This document shows positions 35,985 through 46,954 of a stretch of 64,000 nucleotides of DNA, in pieces; positions within the stretch are counted from its first letter, which is position 1, and each line of letters opens with the position of its first letter. The DNA is taken from contig CM073891.1 in assembly GCA_037176705.1 (NCBI GenBank), positions 90,354,327-90,418,326 on the forward strand. The letters are read 5' to 3'. Position numbers and translations under genes: made by a program. The DNA comes from Molossus alvarezi (Eukaryota > Chordata > Mammalia > Chiroptera > Molossidae). Below the pieces are notes generated by a model. It saw nothing but the letters and a program-made list of their open reading frames with translations, was not told where the DNA came from and ran no database searches.

Positions 35985-36300
35985 AGGGTGACATTATATA
36001 GGTTTTGAGTATACAATTCCATAATACACCATCTGCATATTGTTTTGTGTGTTCACCACTGAAAGTTGTCTCTTTACTTCACCATTTATCCCTTTACCTT
36101 CATCTACATGCCCCCAATCCACTTCCCTCTTGTAATCAACATACTGTTGTCTGTCTGAGGTGATTATTTTTTGCTTAATCCCTTTGTTTTCACCCAGCTC
36201 CAACCCCTTTCCCCTCTGACAGCTTTTAGTCTGTTTCCTGTATCTGTTTCTATTTTATTTTGTTCATTAAATTGCACATATAAGTGAAATCATAAAGGCA
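35985..36300 (-). mobile_element. L1 3' end fragment
   Basis: TATAGGTTTTGAGTATACAA, CACCATCTGCATATTGTTTT and GTGTGTTCACCACTGAAAGT are the reverse of L1MA-type 3' ends. DNA at 35308-35960 is unrecognised. Confidence 0.7.
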
Positions 36301-36398
36301 ATACAGCAAGTCTTCCAGTGGTAGTTAAGTCCCAAAGTCAGCTATTTAATAATCTTGATCTCCATTTGACAGACTGCTTTCTTTCCTTTTTATCTAGT

Positions 36399-36630
36399 AT
36401 TTTTTTTGTAATCCTCACCCGAGGACATTTTTGCATTTATCTTCAGGAGGGAGGGAGGAAGAGAAAGAAACATTGATGTGAGAGACACATGGAGTGGCTG
36501 CCACCCACACAACCCCAACCGGGACCCGGGACAAACTGCAACCCAGGTACGTGCCCTTAGTGGGAACCGAACCCAGGACTCTCTGGTCCGAGAGCCGAAG
36601 CTCTAAGCGCTGAGCCAAACTAGCCAGGGC
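36399..36630 (-). mobile_element. VES SINE with TSD
   Basis: Reverse-oriented VES with an 8-bp duplication TATCTAGT at 36391-36398 and 36631-36638. Confidence 0.9.
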
Positions 36631-36639
36631 TATCTAGTT

Positions 36640-37685
36640 ATCTTAGTCCTCATTGCTGCCCATGCAAATAAACCTGTTTTGCATGATAACAACAATAAAC
36701 TCAATTAGCTTCACCTCTATAACTACACTTTAGAATTAGAAAAGGAAATACTACAATCAAAATAAACTCCTTCCGTCCCCCAATTCTGAGGTGGGAGAGG
36801 GGGAAAATAATGGAGAGTGAAGCCTGGTGGCATATGATGGCTGCCATTAATGGCATCATATTCTTTCCATTCAGATGACAGACTACACCAACTTCTCCTG
36901 GTGTAGAAGAGATGGCGACCCTCAGAGTTGATCCATACTCCAAGTGGGTGCCACATATCCTGTTTGCCCCAGGTAGTCATGATTTATACCTGTTAACCTT
37001 ATAAAATGAATTCTTCCTTTTACTCTCAAAATCATTACAGGTTCAGTAAAAAATCACGGTAATACAAATATAAGCCATTTTCACCCAAAGGAAAGCATAC
37101 CATAATTTTGAATATTCTGCCTTCAGCCCACAGGTAGGAAAAAGAAGATACCAATTTTGCTGCCATTTTCTTGTTTACAAAGCTCAAATTGATTAGTTTC
37201 TTTTTCTTTTGAAGTGTCTGGAGTATGGTAATTGAATAAAATATGAGGAACCTAAGGAGAATTGAAATGGGCCAATCTGAAAATTACTCAAATTAGTCTA
37301 GACGCCACTCAGCAACACTGAATATCTTTAACAAAAAGAACCATCTCCAATTGGTCAGGAAAGCTTAATCTGGAAGTTTATAGGACACAACTGGAAAACA
37401 TTTCAGAGTAAAAACAAGCAAATGTAAGACTGGATGAGCAATTGGAATGGCAATTAGTTATGAAATGTAAAAGAATGATGGACCACAGTGCAATACCTTT
37501 TAGATACCTACCAATGATCAGCCTGTGATCCATGTGAAGATTTCTGCACAAAATAAAATCCAGTTTACTACTTCTGTTCATTTATTCTTTATATGTACTT
37601 GGACAGAAAAAGTCAAGAAACCAGGATCTAGGTTCTTTTGGTACAGCCCATGTAGTATAGGCAGGAGTAACACCTCAAGCATTCA
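36640..37685. other. Intergenic DNA, nothing recognised
   Basis: AT-rich sequence between IQUB and NDUFA5 with no repeat family or exon that I can identify. Confidence 0.5.
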
Positions 37686-37689
37686 TAAG

Positions 37690-37990
37690 GAATAATATAA
37701 TGGTTAGGAGCAAGAGTTCTGAACAAGATTGTATAGGTTCAAAATGTAGCTCCATATCTTACTAGCTATGTGATCTTGGGTATGTCATTATAGCATCTCT
37801 TTGCCTCAATTTCTCCAGGATCCCCATGTTGCACAACTGCAGGGAACACTACTCACATTGGATTCTGGTTTCCTTACCTAGAAAATGGAAGTAATTTTCA
37901 GGATCTCACTCTTAAAGTTGTTATGCAGATTTACTAAGTGAAATCAGTCAAGTACTTAGTACCTGGCAAATATTAACAAATATAATCTAT
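37690..37990 (+). mobile_element. MIR SINE relic with an internal insertion
   Basis: MIR pattern: TAATGGTTAGGAGCAAGAGT, ACTAGCTATGTGATCTTGGG, TTTGCCTCAATTTCTCCAGG, then, after about 60 unrelated bases, CCTAGAAAATGGAAGTAATT and ACTTAGTACCTGGCAAATAT. Confidence 0.75.
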
Positions 37991-38025
37991 TATTATATTA
38001 ATACTATGACTACTACTATACTACA

Positions 38026-38265
38026 TCTTTTTTTTTTTTTTTTAATCTCACCCGAGTATACTTCTTTCCCATTTATATTCAGATAGAGTAGGGGGAACAG
38101 AGAAACAGCATCAGAGAGACACATCAATTTGTTGCCTCCCACATGACCCTGACCAGGGCCGAGGACCAAACCGCAACCAAGGTGCATGCCCTTGACTGGA
38201 ATTGAACCTGGAACTCCTTGGTCTGCGGGCTGATGCTCTAACCACTAATCTAAACCAGCCAGGGC
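38026..38265 (-). mobile_element. VES SINE
   Basis: Reverse-oriented, diverged VES with a T16 run on its tail side. Confidence 0.88.
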
Positions 38266-38865
38266 ATACGACATTTCTAATGCAAACATCGATAAGGTCC
38301 CTGTTCATCAATAGTCAATAGAGATCTGTTGGTGAAATATATAAGGTGCCCAAGGATCATGGGAGAAGTGGGGCTGAAATATGACAAAGGCACATCAAGC
38401 CACCTGTTTTTACGGTTAAAAAAATTATCCTGAAAGCATCTATGCAAACATCCCTTAGGATCAATGATATATCTTAACAAATATAATGTATTAAAGCAAA
38501 TGTTTATAATTAAAAAGGAAGTTATAAATCACAAATTCTACTTTTACGGAGGAAATAGGCCTTTCTAAGGGCTTTACAACTTGCCTCCACTTCCGAGTTC
38601 ATGATGGCACTACGATCATGGGAATGAGAACCCCTGGACTTCTGACTCACCCTCTAACGCTTTTTCCCACTTCCCCCATAGCAGTTTTCTCTTTAGTCTG
38701 GCTGCTGAAAAGTAACTCAATCCTCTTCATTTAATATTTATTTAGCATTCAATTTACAGCTCTATAAGGGAAGTAATTTATTGGGAAAAAGAAAAACACA
38801 TTTTTTTTCCTCATTCTGAAAGATTCTGCTTTGCCACGGAGATAACAAAACGCACAAGCACAAGA

Positions 38866-39535
38866 GAAAAGGAGACTCTAGTACACTTCTGGTGGGAATG
38901 CAGACTGGTGCAGCCACTATGGAAAACAATATGGTGGTACCTCAAAAAATTAAAAATTGAACTTCCACTTGACTCAGTGATTCCACTTCTAGGAATATAC
39001 CCTAAGAAGCCTGAAACACCAATCAGAAAGAATATATGTATCCCCATGTTTGTAGCAGCACTATTTATAATAGCTAAGATCTGGAAACAGCCCAAATGTC
39101 CATAAGTAGACAAATGGACACAAAAGCTTGGTACATATACACAATGGAGTACTATGCAGCTGTAAGAAAGATCTCTTATCCTTTGAGACAACATGGAGGG
39201 ACCTGGAAAGTGTCATCCTAAGCAAAACAAGCCAAACAGAGAAAGACAAGTATCATATGATCTCACTTATTTGTGGAATATAATGAACAGAACAGTCTGA
39301 GGAATGGGGTAGCCCCAGAGACGTGGAAGTGAGGTACAGACTGACTATCCCCAGAAGAGGGGGTGAGGAGTAAAGATAAACCACAGAACTTATATGTGTG
39401 TGCGCATGAACAACAGACATGGACAACAAAGCTGGGGAGAGGGCGGGGAGGGAGGAGGAGGTGGGAATCAGTGGGAGAAAAAGGAGAAACATCTGTAACA
39501 AAAATAAACAAACAAACAAACAAATAAATAAAAAC
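38866..39535 (+). mobile_element. L1 3' end (about 670 bp)
   Basis: ORF2 C-terminus ([40 protein letters not shown]) plus 3' UTR ending in a (CAAA)n tail. It is closely similar to the end of the L1 at 7035-13005. It lies downstream of NDUFA5, antisense to it. Confidence 0.88.
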
Positions 39536-39627
39536 CCTATCTTTGAAGGTAAGAAATACTAAACTTAATTAAGCTTTTAGAAATGATATGGGGCTAGAAA
39601 GAAAGGTGAGGACACCTGAAAAGTAAT

Positions 39628-39633
39628 TTTATT
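39628..39633 (-). promoter_or_regulatory. Candidate polyadenylation signal for NDUFA5
   Basis: AATAAA read on the minus strand (TTTATT on plus), about 780 bases past the NDUFA5 stop codon. The span 39640-40412 holds no recognised repeat and could be 3' UTR. Other weaker signals may be used; no transcript evidence is available here. Confidence 0.3.
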
Positions 39634-40412
39634 TTTACCTTAAACTTATCAATTGCTTCTTTCCTTGAATAGCTTTATCTTGTTTGATACTCAGCTATAC
39701 TCATATTAGAAACTTAGTAAACATTACTTAGTGATTCCACTTGGAAGTTATAACCATACAACTAAGATGTTTTCAATATAAGCCTATCCATATGCCAGAT
39801 AAACTTTAGGAACTCTTAATATCTCTTCCTTCACACAAAGTCTCTTTCTATCCTGATGTAGTTTGATTAAGGACCAGAAACCTAACTTCCTTAAATGAGA
39901 CAAAAAAAAGGTTTCCAACTACAATTATAAGAAATCTTTCTTTCAAATACAAAATCAATTTCCTCAACTGTACAATGAATTCTAATTTAATGGTTTTTGT
40001 TCTTGCTAGTTCACTGTAAACAGTGGCCTATACATTTGTTTAAGCAATAAGTTCCTTTCTCGTTTCTTCGGAATAAAAATTAAAGGTGTTAAAGATACTA
40101 CTAAAAATATTTCACTTATCAAATATATGGCCTATGCATTGAAACAGGAATTTTTCCAACTTTCATATCTTTCTAGAACCTCTATTTTTTAAGAAAATGT
40201 CATCTTTGAAATAATGTGAATGAATGCTAAAACAAAAACTGATTCAACACGTCCCTATTACTATAATTATCAGTTTTAACAAGTCTCTTAAATATGTTCT
40301 ACATCATCAGTTCTCTTGATTATAAGATGTCAATAATATGGAAACATTTTTGATATAACAGAACATTTAATTACATCAGCTTCCCTTCAACACACAAGTC
40401 ATTTGATGATGA

Positions 40413-40514
40413 TTATATTGGCCATTTCCACTGGTTGGCAGGAGGCTCTTCCACTAAAGGCTCCCATGGTTTCCACTGTATCATTTTTCTCGCCAGACTT
40501 AGTTCATTTTCAGC
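40413..40514 (-). CDS. NDUFA5: NDUFA5 coding exon 5 with stop codon
   Basis: The last coding exon has acceptor TTATTAACAG and encodes [33 protein letters not shown] and a TAA stop at 40415-40413. The C-terminal EEPPA-QWKWPI is a signature of NDUFA5. The five exons total 351 bases, giving 116 residues plus stop, the usual mammalian length. The multi-exon structure shows this is the real gene and not one of the processed copies common for this gene. Confidence 0.96.
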   Translation of the reverse strand, partial: AENELSLARKMIQWKPWEPLVEEPPANQWKWPI

Positions 40515-40748
40515 CTGTTAATAAAAATTTTTTAAAAATCACTTGATTATACTATTTAATAGATCTTTATCATAGTTAATAACTAAAATATTACTAAAGC
40601 TAATATTCTCATATCAATACCTAATAAGTTGTTCTACCATCAAATGTTGAATATTAATTAAATTACCTTAACTGTCACAGCTATGTAATTGTTATGAGTA
40701 AGAAAGGATAGATTTCTATTTCTTCTAGTTGGTTAAAATTTGCTATCA

Positions 40749-41050
40749 GCCCTGGCCAGTTTGGCTCAGCGGTTAGAGCGTCGGCCTGCGGTCAGGAGAG
40801 ACCCGGGTTCGGTACCCGCTAAGGGCACGTACTTCGGTTGCAGTTTGTCCCCGGGCCCTGGTTGGTCGTGCGGGTGGCAGCCACTCGATGTGTCCCTTCA
40901 CATCGATGTTTCTCTCTCTCTCCCCCTTCCTCTCTCTCCCTCCCTCTCTCCCCCTCCCACTCTATCTGTACAAAAAATGGAAAAATATCCTCGGGTGAGG
41001 ATAAAATAATAATAATAATAAAATAAAATAAAATATTTTGAAAAAAAAAA
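40749..41050 (+). mobile_element. Young VES SINE with TSD
   Basis: Duplication AAATTTGCTATCA / AAATTTGTTATCA (40736-40748, 41051-41063). It shares CGTACTTCGG and CTGTACAAAAAATGG with the copy at 41395, so both come from one subfamily. The tail holds (TAA)n and (AAAAT)n. Confidence 0.93.
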
Positions 41051-41394
41051 AAATTTGTTATCAGATTCTTCAAAAGTTTAATTGGTGAGTTTTCAGTCTT
41101 ATTATCTATTTCACCATTAGACTACAAATTCTTTGAGGATCAAAAGTATGTCTCCTAATCAATGTCAATTGCTTTCACATTTTATTTTACCATGGCCCAC
41201 AGTAAAAAAATTTTATTAAGGGATCTACAGTACACACATGTAACTCAAACAAAATATATTATCTTTACAAGCTGTAATATACTCTGTATTCTACTGTATT
41301 TTTTAAGTGCTAGTCACAACCTACCTATCTGATTTCATGACCCATAATCACTAGAAACCAGTTTGTAAAACAGTGATCTATAGAATATAGGAGA

Positions 41395-41640
41395 GCCCTG
41401 GCCAGTTTGGCTCAGCGGTTAGAGCGTCGGCCTGCGGTCCGGAGAGACCCGGGTTCGGTTCCCGCTAAGGGCACGTACTTCGGTTGCAGTTTGTCCCCGG
41501 CCCAGGTTGGTCGTGCGGGTGGCAGCCACTCGATGTGTCTCTTCACGTCGATGTTTCTCTCTCTCTCCCTCCCACTCTATCTGTACAAAAAATGGAAAAA
41601 TATCCTCGGGTGAGGATAAAAAAAATAAATAAATAAAAAA
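41395..41640 (+). mobile_element. Young VES SINE with perfect TSD
   Basis: Duplication TAGAATATAGGAGA at 41381-41394 and 41641-41654. Very close to the copy at 40749. Confidence 0.95.
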
Positions 41641-42007
41641 TAGAATATAGGAGAATACAATAGGTGCACAAAAAATATGTATTGAATTAGTTTCCTTAAT
41701 CAGATTATGTTACATTTACTTTTTCCTTTCAAATACAATTTATAACACATTTAACAAATATATTTTAAGTTTCTTGTTATTTCACATTTTTTCTAGAACA
41801 GAAGACCTATGACAACTCTGGCCAACTTAGAACACTGTTGAACGCTGGTCAGGATGTCAGAGAAGGAAATCAAACACGGAATACATGCTTAGATTCATTC
41901 GATCAGAGGCTAGAATTCTAAAGTTAAAAGGCAACATCTCATTTATGCCCGTGGTCCAAAACAGCCAATCTGTGCTTAGCAGCAACAGTCTAAAATGTGT
42001 ATAAACA

Positions 42008-42257
42008 GCCCTGGCCAGTTTGGCTCAGCGGTTGGAGCATTGACCCGTGGACCGGAGAGTCAGTTCCCGCTAAGGGCACAGAACTCGGTTGCAGTTTGTC
42101 CCCGGCCCCGGTTGCGGTCCGGTAGGTGGCAGCCACTCAATGTGTCTCTCTCACATCAATGTTTCTCTCTCTCTTTCTTCCTCTCTCCCTCCCACTTTAT
42201 CTAAAGATAAATGCAGACGTGTCCTCAGGGGAGGAAAATAAAATAATAAAATAAAAT
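42008..42257 (+). mobile_element. VES SINE with TSD
   Basis: Duplication AAAATGTGTATAAACA / AAAATGTATATAAACA (41992-42007, 42258-42273). It pairs in inverted orientation with the copy at 42387. Confidence 0.93.
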
Positions 42258-42386
42258 AAAATGTATATAAACAAGTCAAAGAGTAGACTAAAGGAAATCT
42301 GGAGGTAGAGGTGTTAGAATTGAGAAAACGATATAAATAGTGATATAAAATATCCCTTAGGATGGCTGTTTCCCTGATTGCCTTTT

Positions 42387-42631
42387 TTTTTTTTTTTTTT
42401 GCATTTATCTTGAGATAGAGCGGGCGGGAGAGAGGGAGGGAGAGAGAGAGAGACAGGCGGGAGAGAGGGAGGAAGAGAGAGAGAGACACATTGAGTGACT
42501 GCCACCCACACAAACCCAACCAGGGCTGGGGACAAACTGCAACGAAGGTACTTGCCCTTAGCGGGAACCAAACCAGGGACTCTCTGGTCCACGGGCCAAC
42601 ACTCTAACCACTAAGCCAAACCAGCCAGGGC
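42387..42631 (-). mobile_element. VES SINE with TSD
   Basis: Reverse-oriented; duplication TCCCTGATTGCCTTTT / TCCCTGACTGCCTTTT (42371-42386, 42632-42647). Expanded (GA)n tract. Confidence 0.93.
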
Positions 42632-42869
42632 TCCCTGACTGCCTTTTGATCTGAGTCTCTTGAACATTCATGCTTTCTCTATGCCCCCAAAGCACTGTAC
42701 AGTGTGGGGAGGCTGTCTAGCCCTAAAATTTACTGACGTCAGCCCTATTTCAGGGAGCTGAACCCAGTTGCACACAGCTCTTGTAGGCCACTCTTTCCCT
42801 TGTCTCTAGCTTCTAACACACTATCCTTTCCTCATTCCTCTCTATCACTCTAGAAATGAGTTGTCCAAT

Positions 42870-43140
42870 ATTGCAGCCACTATCTTACATGTGACTAATG
42901 AGTGAGCACTTGAAATGTAGCTAGTTCAAATTCAGATGTGCTGCAAGTATAAAATGCACATCAAATTTTAAAGATTTAATATAAAAAAGAAGGTAAAATA
43001 TTATACTGATGTTTCAATGTTTTAGCTCTACTGGATTATATAAAACATTATTAACCTTATATTACCCATGAAAATGTGCAGAACTGTATAGCTGACTTGA
43101 ACATATTTATGTACCCTGAGACTACAACTGCTTGATAAAT
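42870..43140. mobile_element. Possible short DNA-transposon relic
   Basis: GTTGTCCAATATTGCAGCCA, ACATGTGACTAATGAGTGAG and CACTTGAAATGTAGCTAGTT resemble a common mammalian short repeat built on a CACATGTGGCT palindrome. A similar decayed copy is at 49155-49320. Family name uncertain. Confidence 0.4.
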
Positions 43141-43343
43141 TATCAACTAAAGTCATAATCAAAGTGAAATCAGGTAGAAAAGAAAGAGGATGAGAAAGAG
43201 GACAATAGTAAGAGTTCTCAGTAAATTCCTACAACAGTACATCTAGGACCATATGGCAAATGAATAAAAAGACCAGTAAAATAGCCATCTGAATGATTAA
43301 AACAGTCTACATTCGTCAAAAGTTGTCTGAACGCCCTACTCCT

Positions 43344-43608
43344 TTTTTTTTTTTTAATTGAAGTTTTCCTTTTTTTTTTTGTTTAATCCTCACCCGAAGA
43401 CATTTTTGCATTTATTGTCAGATAGAGCAGGAGGGAGAGAGAGAGAAACATCGATGTGAGAGGGACACATCGAGTGGTAGCCGCCCACACGACCCCAACT
43501 ACGGCCAGGGATGAACTGCAACTGAGGTATGTGCCCTTAGAGGGAACCGAACCCGGGACTCTGGTCTACAGGCCGACGCTCCAACCGCTGAGCCAAACCG
43601 GCCAGGGT
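43344..43608 (-). mobile_element. VES SINE with TSD
   Basis: Duplication GCCCTACTCCT at 43333-43343 and 43609-43619. About 28 extra bases lie between two T runs on its tail side. Confidence 0.92.
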
Positions 43609-43639
43609 GCCCTACTCCTCTTTTAAGAGAGCCATCTAA

Positions 43640-43735
43640 GCCCTGGCCAGTCTGACTCAGTGGTTGAAGCATCAGCCTGCGGACCAGAGAATCTTAGGTT
43701 TGGTTCCTGCTAGGGGCATGTACCAAAAAAAAAAG
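43640..43735 (+). mobile_element. Head-only VES element (copy A)
   Basis: 85 bp of VES tRNA-related head (43640-43724) that stops at GCATGTACC and goes directly into A10. It is flanked by AGAGAGCCATCTAA on both sides (43626-43639, 43736-43749), so it inserted as an independent short retroposon and is not a later deletion. It shares CTAGGGGCA and GGTTTGGTTCC with copies B and C. Confidence 0.88.
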
Positions 43736-44156
43736 AGAGAGCCATCTAATTCAATGCTTTTGAATATCATATCCTGTCTATTGGTGAAATACCTCCCTAA
43801 TCTAGTTATTTCTAATATTTCCTTTTATTTGTCCTTTGATGAAAAGCAAGAAAACATGATTACTTTTTTAAATACAAAAAAATGTAAAAATTAAATGAAA
43901 CAGAACTGGATTATTTATCAGACTCACATAAGCGGAAGACATGGGGGTACACAGAGGGAGGATTTGTCCAAATGACCATTTTAAAAACCTCCACATATGG
44001 GAGATAACATTTAACTGAAGTCAAAAAGCAAAGAACAGACTGAAAAAAGTGTTTAGGCAATATGGCAAAAGATTAAGGTTATCTCTTTTATTTTAAAAAA
44101 CTCAAAGAAATATGTAAGAAAAACACCAAAAACAAATTATAGAATAAAAGTAATTG

Positions 44157-44335
44157 TGCTGGCTAGGTGACTCAGTTGGTTGGAGCATTGTCCCAATGAG
44201 CCAGGGTTGCAGGTTCAACCTCCAGTCAGGGCACATACAAGAAATCAACCAATAAATGCATAAATAAGTGGAACATCAATCTCTCTCTCTCTCTCTCTCA
44301 AAATATCAATCAATAAAAGAAATTTTTATAATACT
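44157..44335 (+). mobile_element. Older tRNA-type SINE
   Basis: GGTGACTCAGTTGGTTGGAG head, CAATAAATGCATAAATAA and a (CT)n stretch; the uninterrupted relative of 3484-3931. Confidence 0.8.
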
Positions 44336-44473
44336 AAAAATTCATAATATAAACACAAAATATAAGAACATATTTTTAAAGTTTAACCTTATTAGTAATT
44401 GGGGGGTAAAATGCACAACTAAAAAAAACAAGGTATAATTACCCCCAATTTAATTAAAACTTGTAGCATTCTT

Positions 44474-44792
44474 TTTTGTTATTTTTTCCACTGATTTTAG
44501 AGAGTTGAAGAGAAGGATATGGGGGGGGGGTGAAAGGGATTTTTGTTTGTTTGTTTGTTTTTCCTAATCCTCACCTGAGGATATTTTCCCATTGATTTTT
44601 AGAGTGGGAGAAAGAGACAAACATTGATGTAAGAGACACACATCAATTTGTTGCCTCCTGTACGCACCCCAACCAGGGCCAGGGATCAAACCTGCAACCC
44701 AGGTACATGCCCTTGACTGAGAATCAAACCTGCAACCCTTTGGTGTGCAGGCCAACACTCTACAAACTGAGCAACACCAGCAAGGATAAAAA
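44474..44792 (-). mobile_element. Composite reverse VES-type SINE with TSD
   Basis: Flanked by TTGTAGCATTCTT at 44461-44473 and 44793-44805. It contains a partial SINE tail (CCACTGATTTTAGAGAG), a G10 run, a (GTTT)n stretch and then a complete reverse VES from about 44567. It sits about 370 bp downstream of NDUFA5 exon 4. Confidence 0.8.
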
Positions 44793-45163
44793 TTGTAGCA
44801 TTCTTACTAAGCAATTAAAACTTAAAAGTATTTGTATCTAAAAAACATAGAATTATTCAAATAACAGTAATACTGTGTTACTAATAAGAACTAAGGTAAG
44901 GCTAACAAGAATATGCCCATTATATTCAGAAAATATCAAACTCCAAACTTCTAATAGAAGCCTCATAAATTGAAGTTATAATCAATGATACGTAACTGAT
45001 GTACACATTAGAAGTATTATGTACTTGTGATTAGTCTTATATTTGATCAATTGATATTAGGAAATTTAGTTTTCCTTTCTTTCTGGAATGTCAGCTTTGT
45101 GCCTGTATACATTATGCCTCTGAACTTCTGAAGCCAAACATCTACATCCAACTTTTTCTTTAC

Positions 45164-45229
45164 CTGAAGAATCACCTCTTCTATTTGGCCACCTTGAAGC
45201 TGGTCTTCTAATTTTTTAACATCTGGTTC
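45164..45229 (-). CDS. NDUFA5: NDUFA5 coding exon 4
   Basis: A 66-bp exon (22 codons, phase 0 to 0) with acceptor AATTATAG and donor GTAAAG. It encodes [20 protein letters not shown] and LQ, as expected for the family. Because it is a multiple of three, skipping it would keep the frame. It is bracketed by VES elements in opposite orientation: minus at 44474-44792 and plus at 45483-45720. Confidence 0.95.
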
Positions 45230-45482
45230 CTATAATTTAAGGAACAAAAGGAAAATATTTAAACAAAGGAACACAATATCTGAAAGTTTTATATCCTATT
45301 ATTTTAAAAACTTATACAAAATATGCACTTGTTATAACCAACATGATTTTTTCTCTCACTGTACCTTTACTAATTTTTATCAATTACTTGGAAACCCATT
45401 TCATCTATTTTATTATTTTTCTATATTAATATTAAAAAGTATTAAACATGTATTGACATGCTTATCAAGAGTAAGAAAAATG

Positions 45483-45720
45483 GCCCTGGCCGGTTTGGCT
45501 CAGCGGTTGGAGCGTCGGCCTGCGGGACAGAGAGACCCGGGTTCGGTTCACGCTAAGGGCACGTACCTCGGTTGCAGTTTGTCCCCGGCCCTGGTTGGTC
45601 GTGCGGGTGGCAGCCACTCGATGTGTCCCTTCACGTCGATGTTTCTCTCTCTCTCTCCCTCCCGCTCTATCTGAACAAAAAATGGAAAAATGTCCTTGGG
45701 TGAGGATAAAAAAAAAAAAA
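45483..45720 (+). mobile_element. Young VES SINE with perfect TSD
   Basis: Duplication GAGTAAGAAAAATG at 45469-45482 and 45721-45734, about 250 bp upstream of NDUFA5 exon 4. Antisense to NDUFA5, it presents a TTTTTTGTTCAG acceptor (exon edge 45670) and a GAG/GTACGT donor (exon edge 45567), a potential 104-nt pseudo-exon. Confidence 0.95.
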
Positions 45721-45844
45721 GAGTAAGAAAAATGATGCCTAATTCAGTCTTTCTAAAATATAGATTTTAAAATACCACTTTATTTTTTCTTAGTATTTTC
45801 TGTATTTCCTCTGACACCATTAGCATTAAAAATAATAGCTATCT

Positions 45845-45976
45845 GCCCTGGCCAGTTTGGCTCAGCAGCTGAGCGTCGGCCTGCAGACCTGAGAGTCCCG
45901 GGTTTGGTTCCCACTAGGGGCATGTACCACAAAAAAAAAAAAAAAAAAAGACAATTAAATGCAATGTGTTTTAAAA
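45845..45976 (+). mobile_element. Head-only VES element (copy B) with 3' extension
   Basis: 84-bp VES head (45845-45928) ending GCATGTACC, then an A-rich run, then 19 unique bases and TTTT (45950-45972), then A residues. The whole unit is enclosed by AAATAATAGCTATCT (45830-45844 and 45977-45991). The extra piece ending in TTTT looks like read-through to a Pol III terminator at the source locus. Confidence 0.87.
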
Positions 45977-45991
45977 AAATAATAGCTATCT

Positions 45992-46490
45992 ATGAGCTGG
46001 AATTGCACTCCTAGGTATAAACCAAACCATATGACATGTTCAAGAATGTTCAAAGTAGCACAAATCAAAGCCTCAAATTACAAACAACCCAAAAAACCAC
46101 ATATGATAGAATGAATAAACTACAGTGTTTAAATATAATACTTTATAGCCATGAGGATGAACAAACTATAACTATAAACAATAACATACATGATTCTCTC
46201 TCTTAAGTGGAAGAAACCAGACGAAAAAGAGTACATACTGATGGTTCCATTCACAACCAAGGCAAAACAAATATGTGGTTATCAGAGTTGAGAAGGATAG
46301 TTATCTTTAGGAGGATAGTAACTTAGGGGGAACAAGAGAGAATTTTGGTGTTCTGGAAATGTCCTTTCTTTTGATTTGGTGTTAACATGGGTGCGATTAT
46401 CTTGTGAAAATTCATCAACATTTATATTTATGATTTCTGCACATTTCTTTGTGTATATTAATCCTTCAATAAAAGGTTATTTAAAAAAAA
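45992..46490 (+). mobile_element. Ancient L1 3' end
   Basis: GAGCTGGAATTGCACTCCTA, AATGAATAAACTACAGTGTT, ATGGTTCCATTCACAACCAA and CTTCAATAAAAGGTTATTT fit an old L1M-type ORF2 end and 3' UTR. Confidence 0.65.
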
Positions 46491-46954
46491 ATGAAATGCT
46501 GGTATAGTACCTAGATCAAGGAAAGCAGAGAAAGAATAAAATAGAGTTGGAGACATTTACCTATGAAAAGAAAAAGGGAAATTTCTTACTCTCTAATGGG
46601 GAAAAAAATAAGCCCATTTTCCTTAAGGAAAATCTAAAGAAATGTTAATTTCCCCTTTAGAGACTTCAATCTGTAAATTCCAGAATTGCCAAGCTAAGAG
46701 TAAAAGTTCCAAATCAAACTGCATTGTTTTGTTGTATACCTAAGGAAAATTCTTCAGATTAGGCTACTTATTGCACACATCAATTAATTTTAGAGTTTAT
46801 GAACACAACTCTGGATAATTATAAAAGTCCATGAAGTGCATGTTAGTGTGGGAATTTGACAACAGTACAATATAGTTTGTTATAAAAGAATCGAGAGTAG
46901 TCTACTGTCTAGAGCCTTTGATTTAGAAGCTGTAACATGCTTATATTAATCTGC

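Noticed and set aside
43640..43724. tRNA gene
   Set aside because: The VES heads have A- and B-box-like motifs but do not fold into a proper cloverleaf with an acceptor stem, and are followed by poly(A) within target duplications. They are retroposons.
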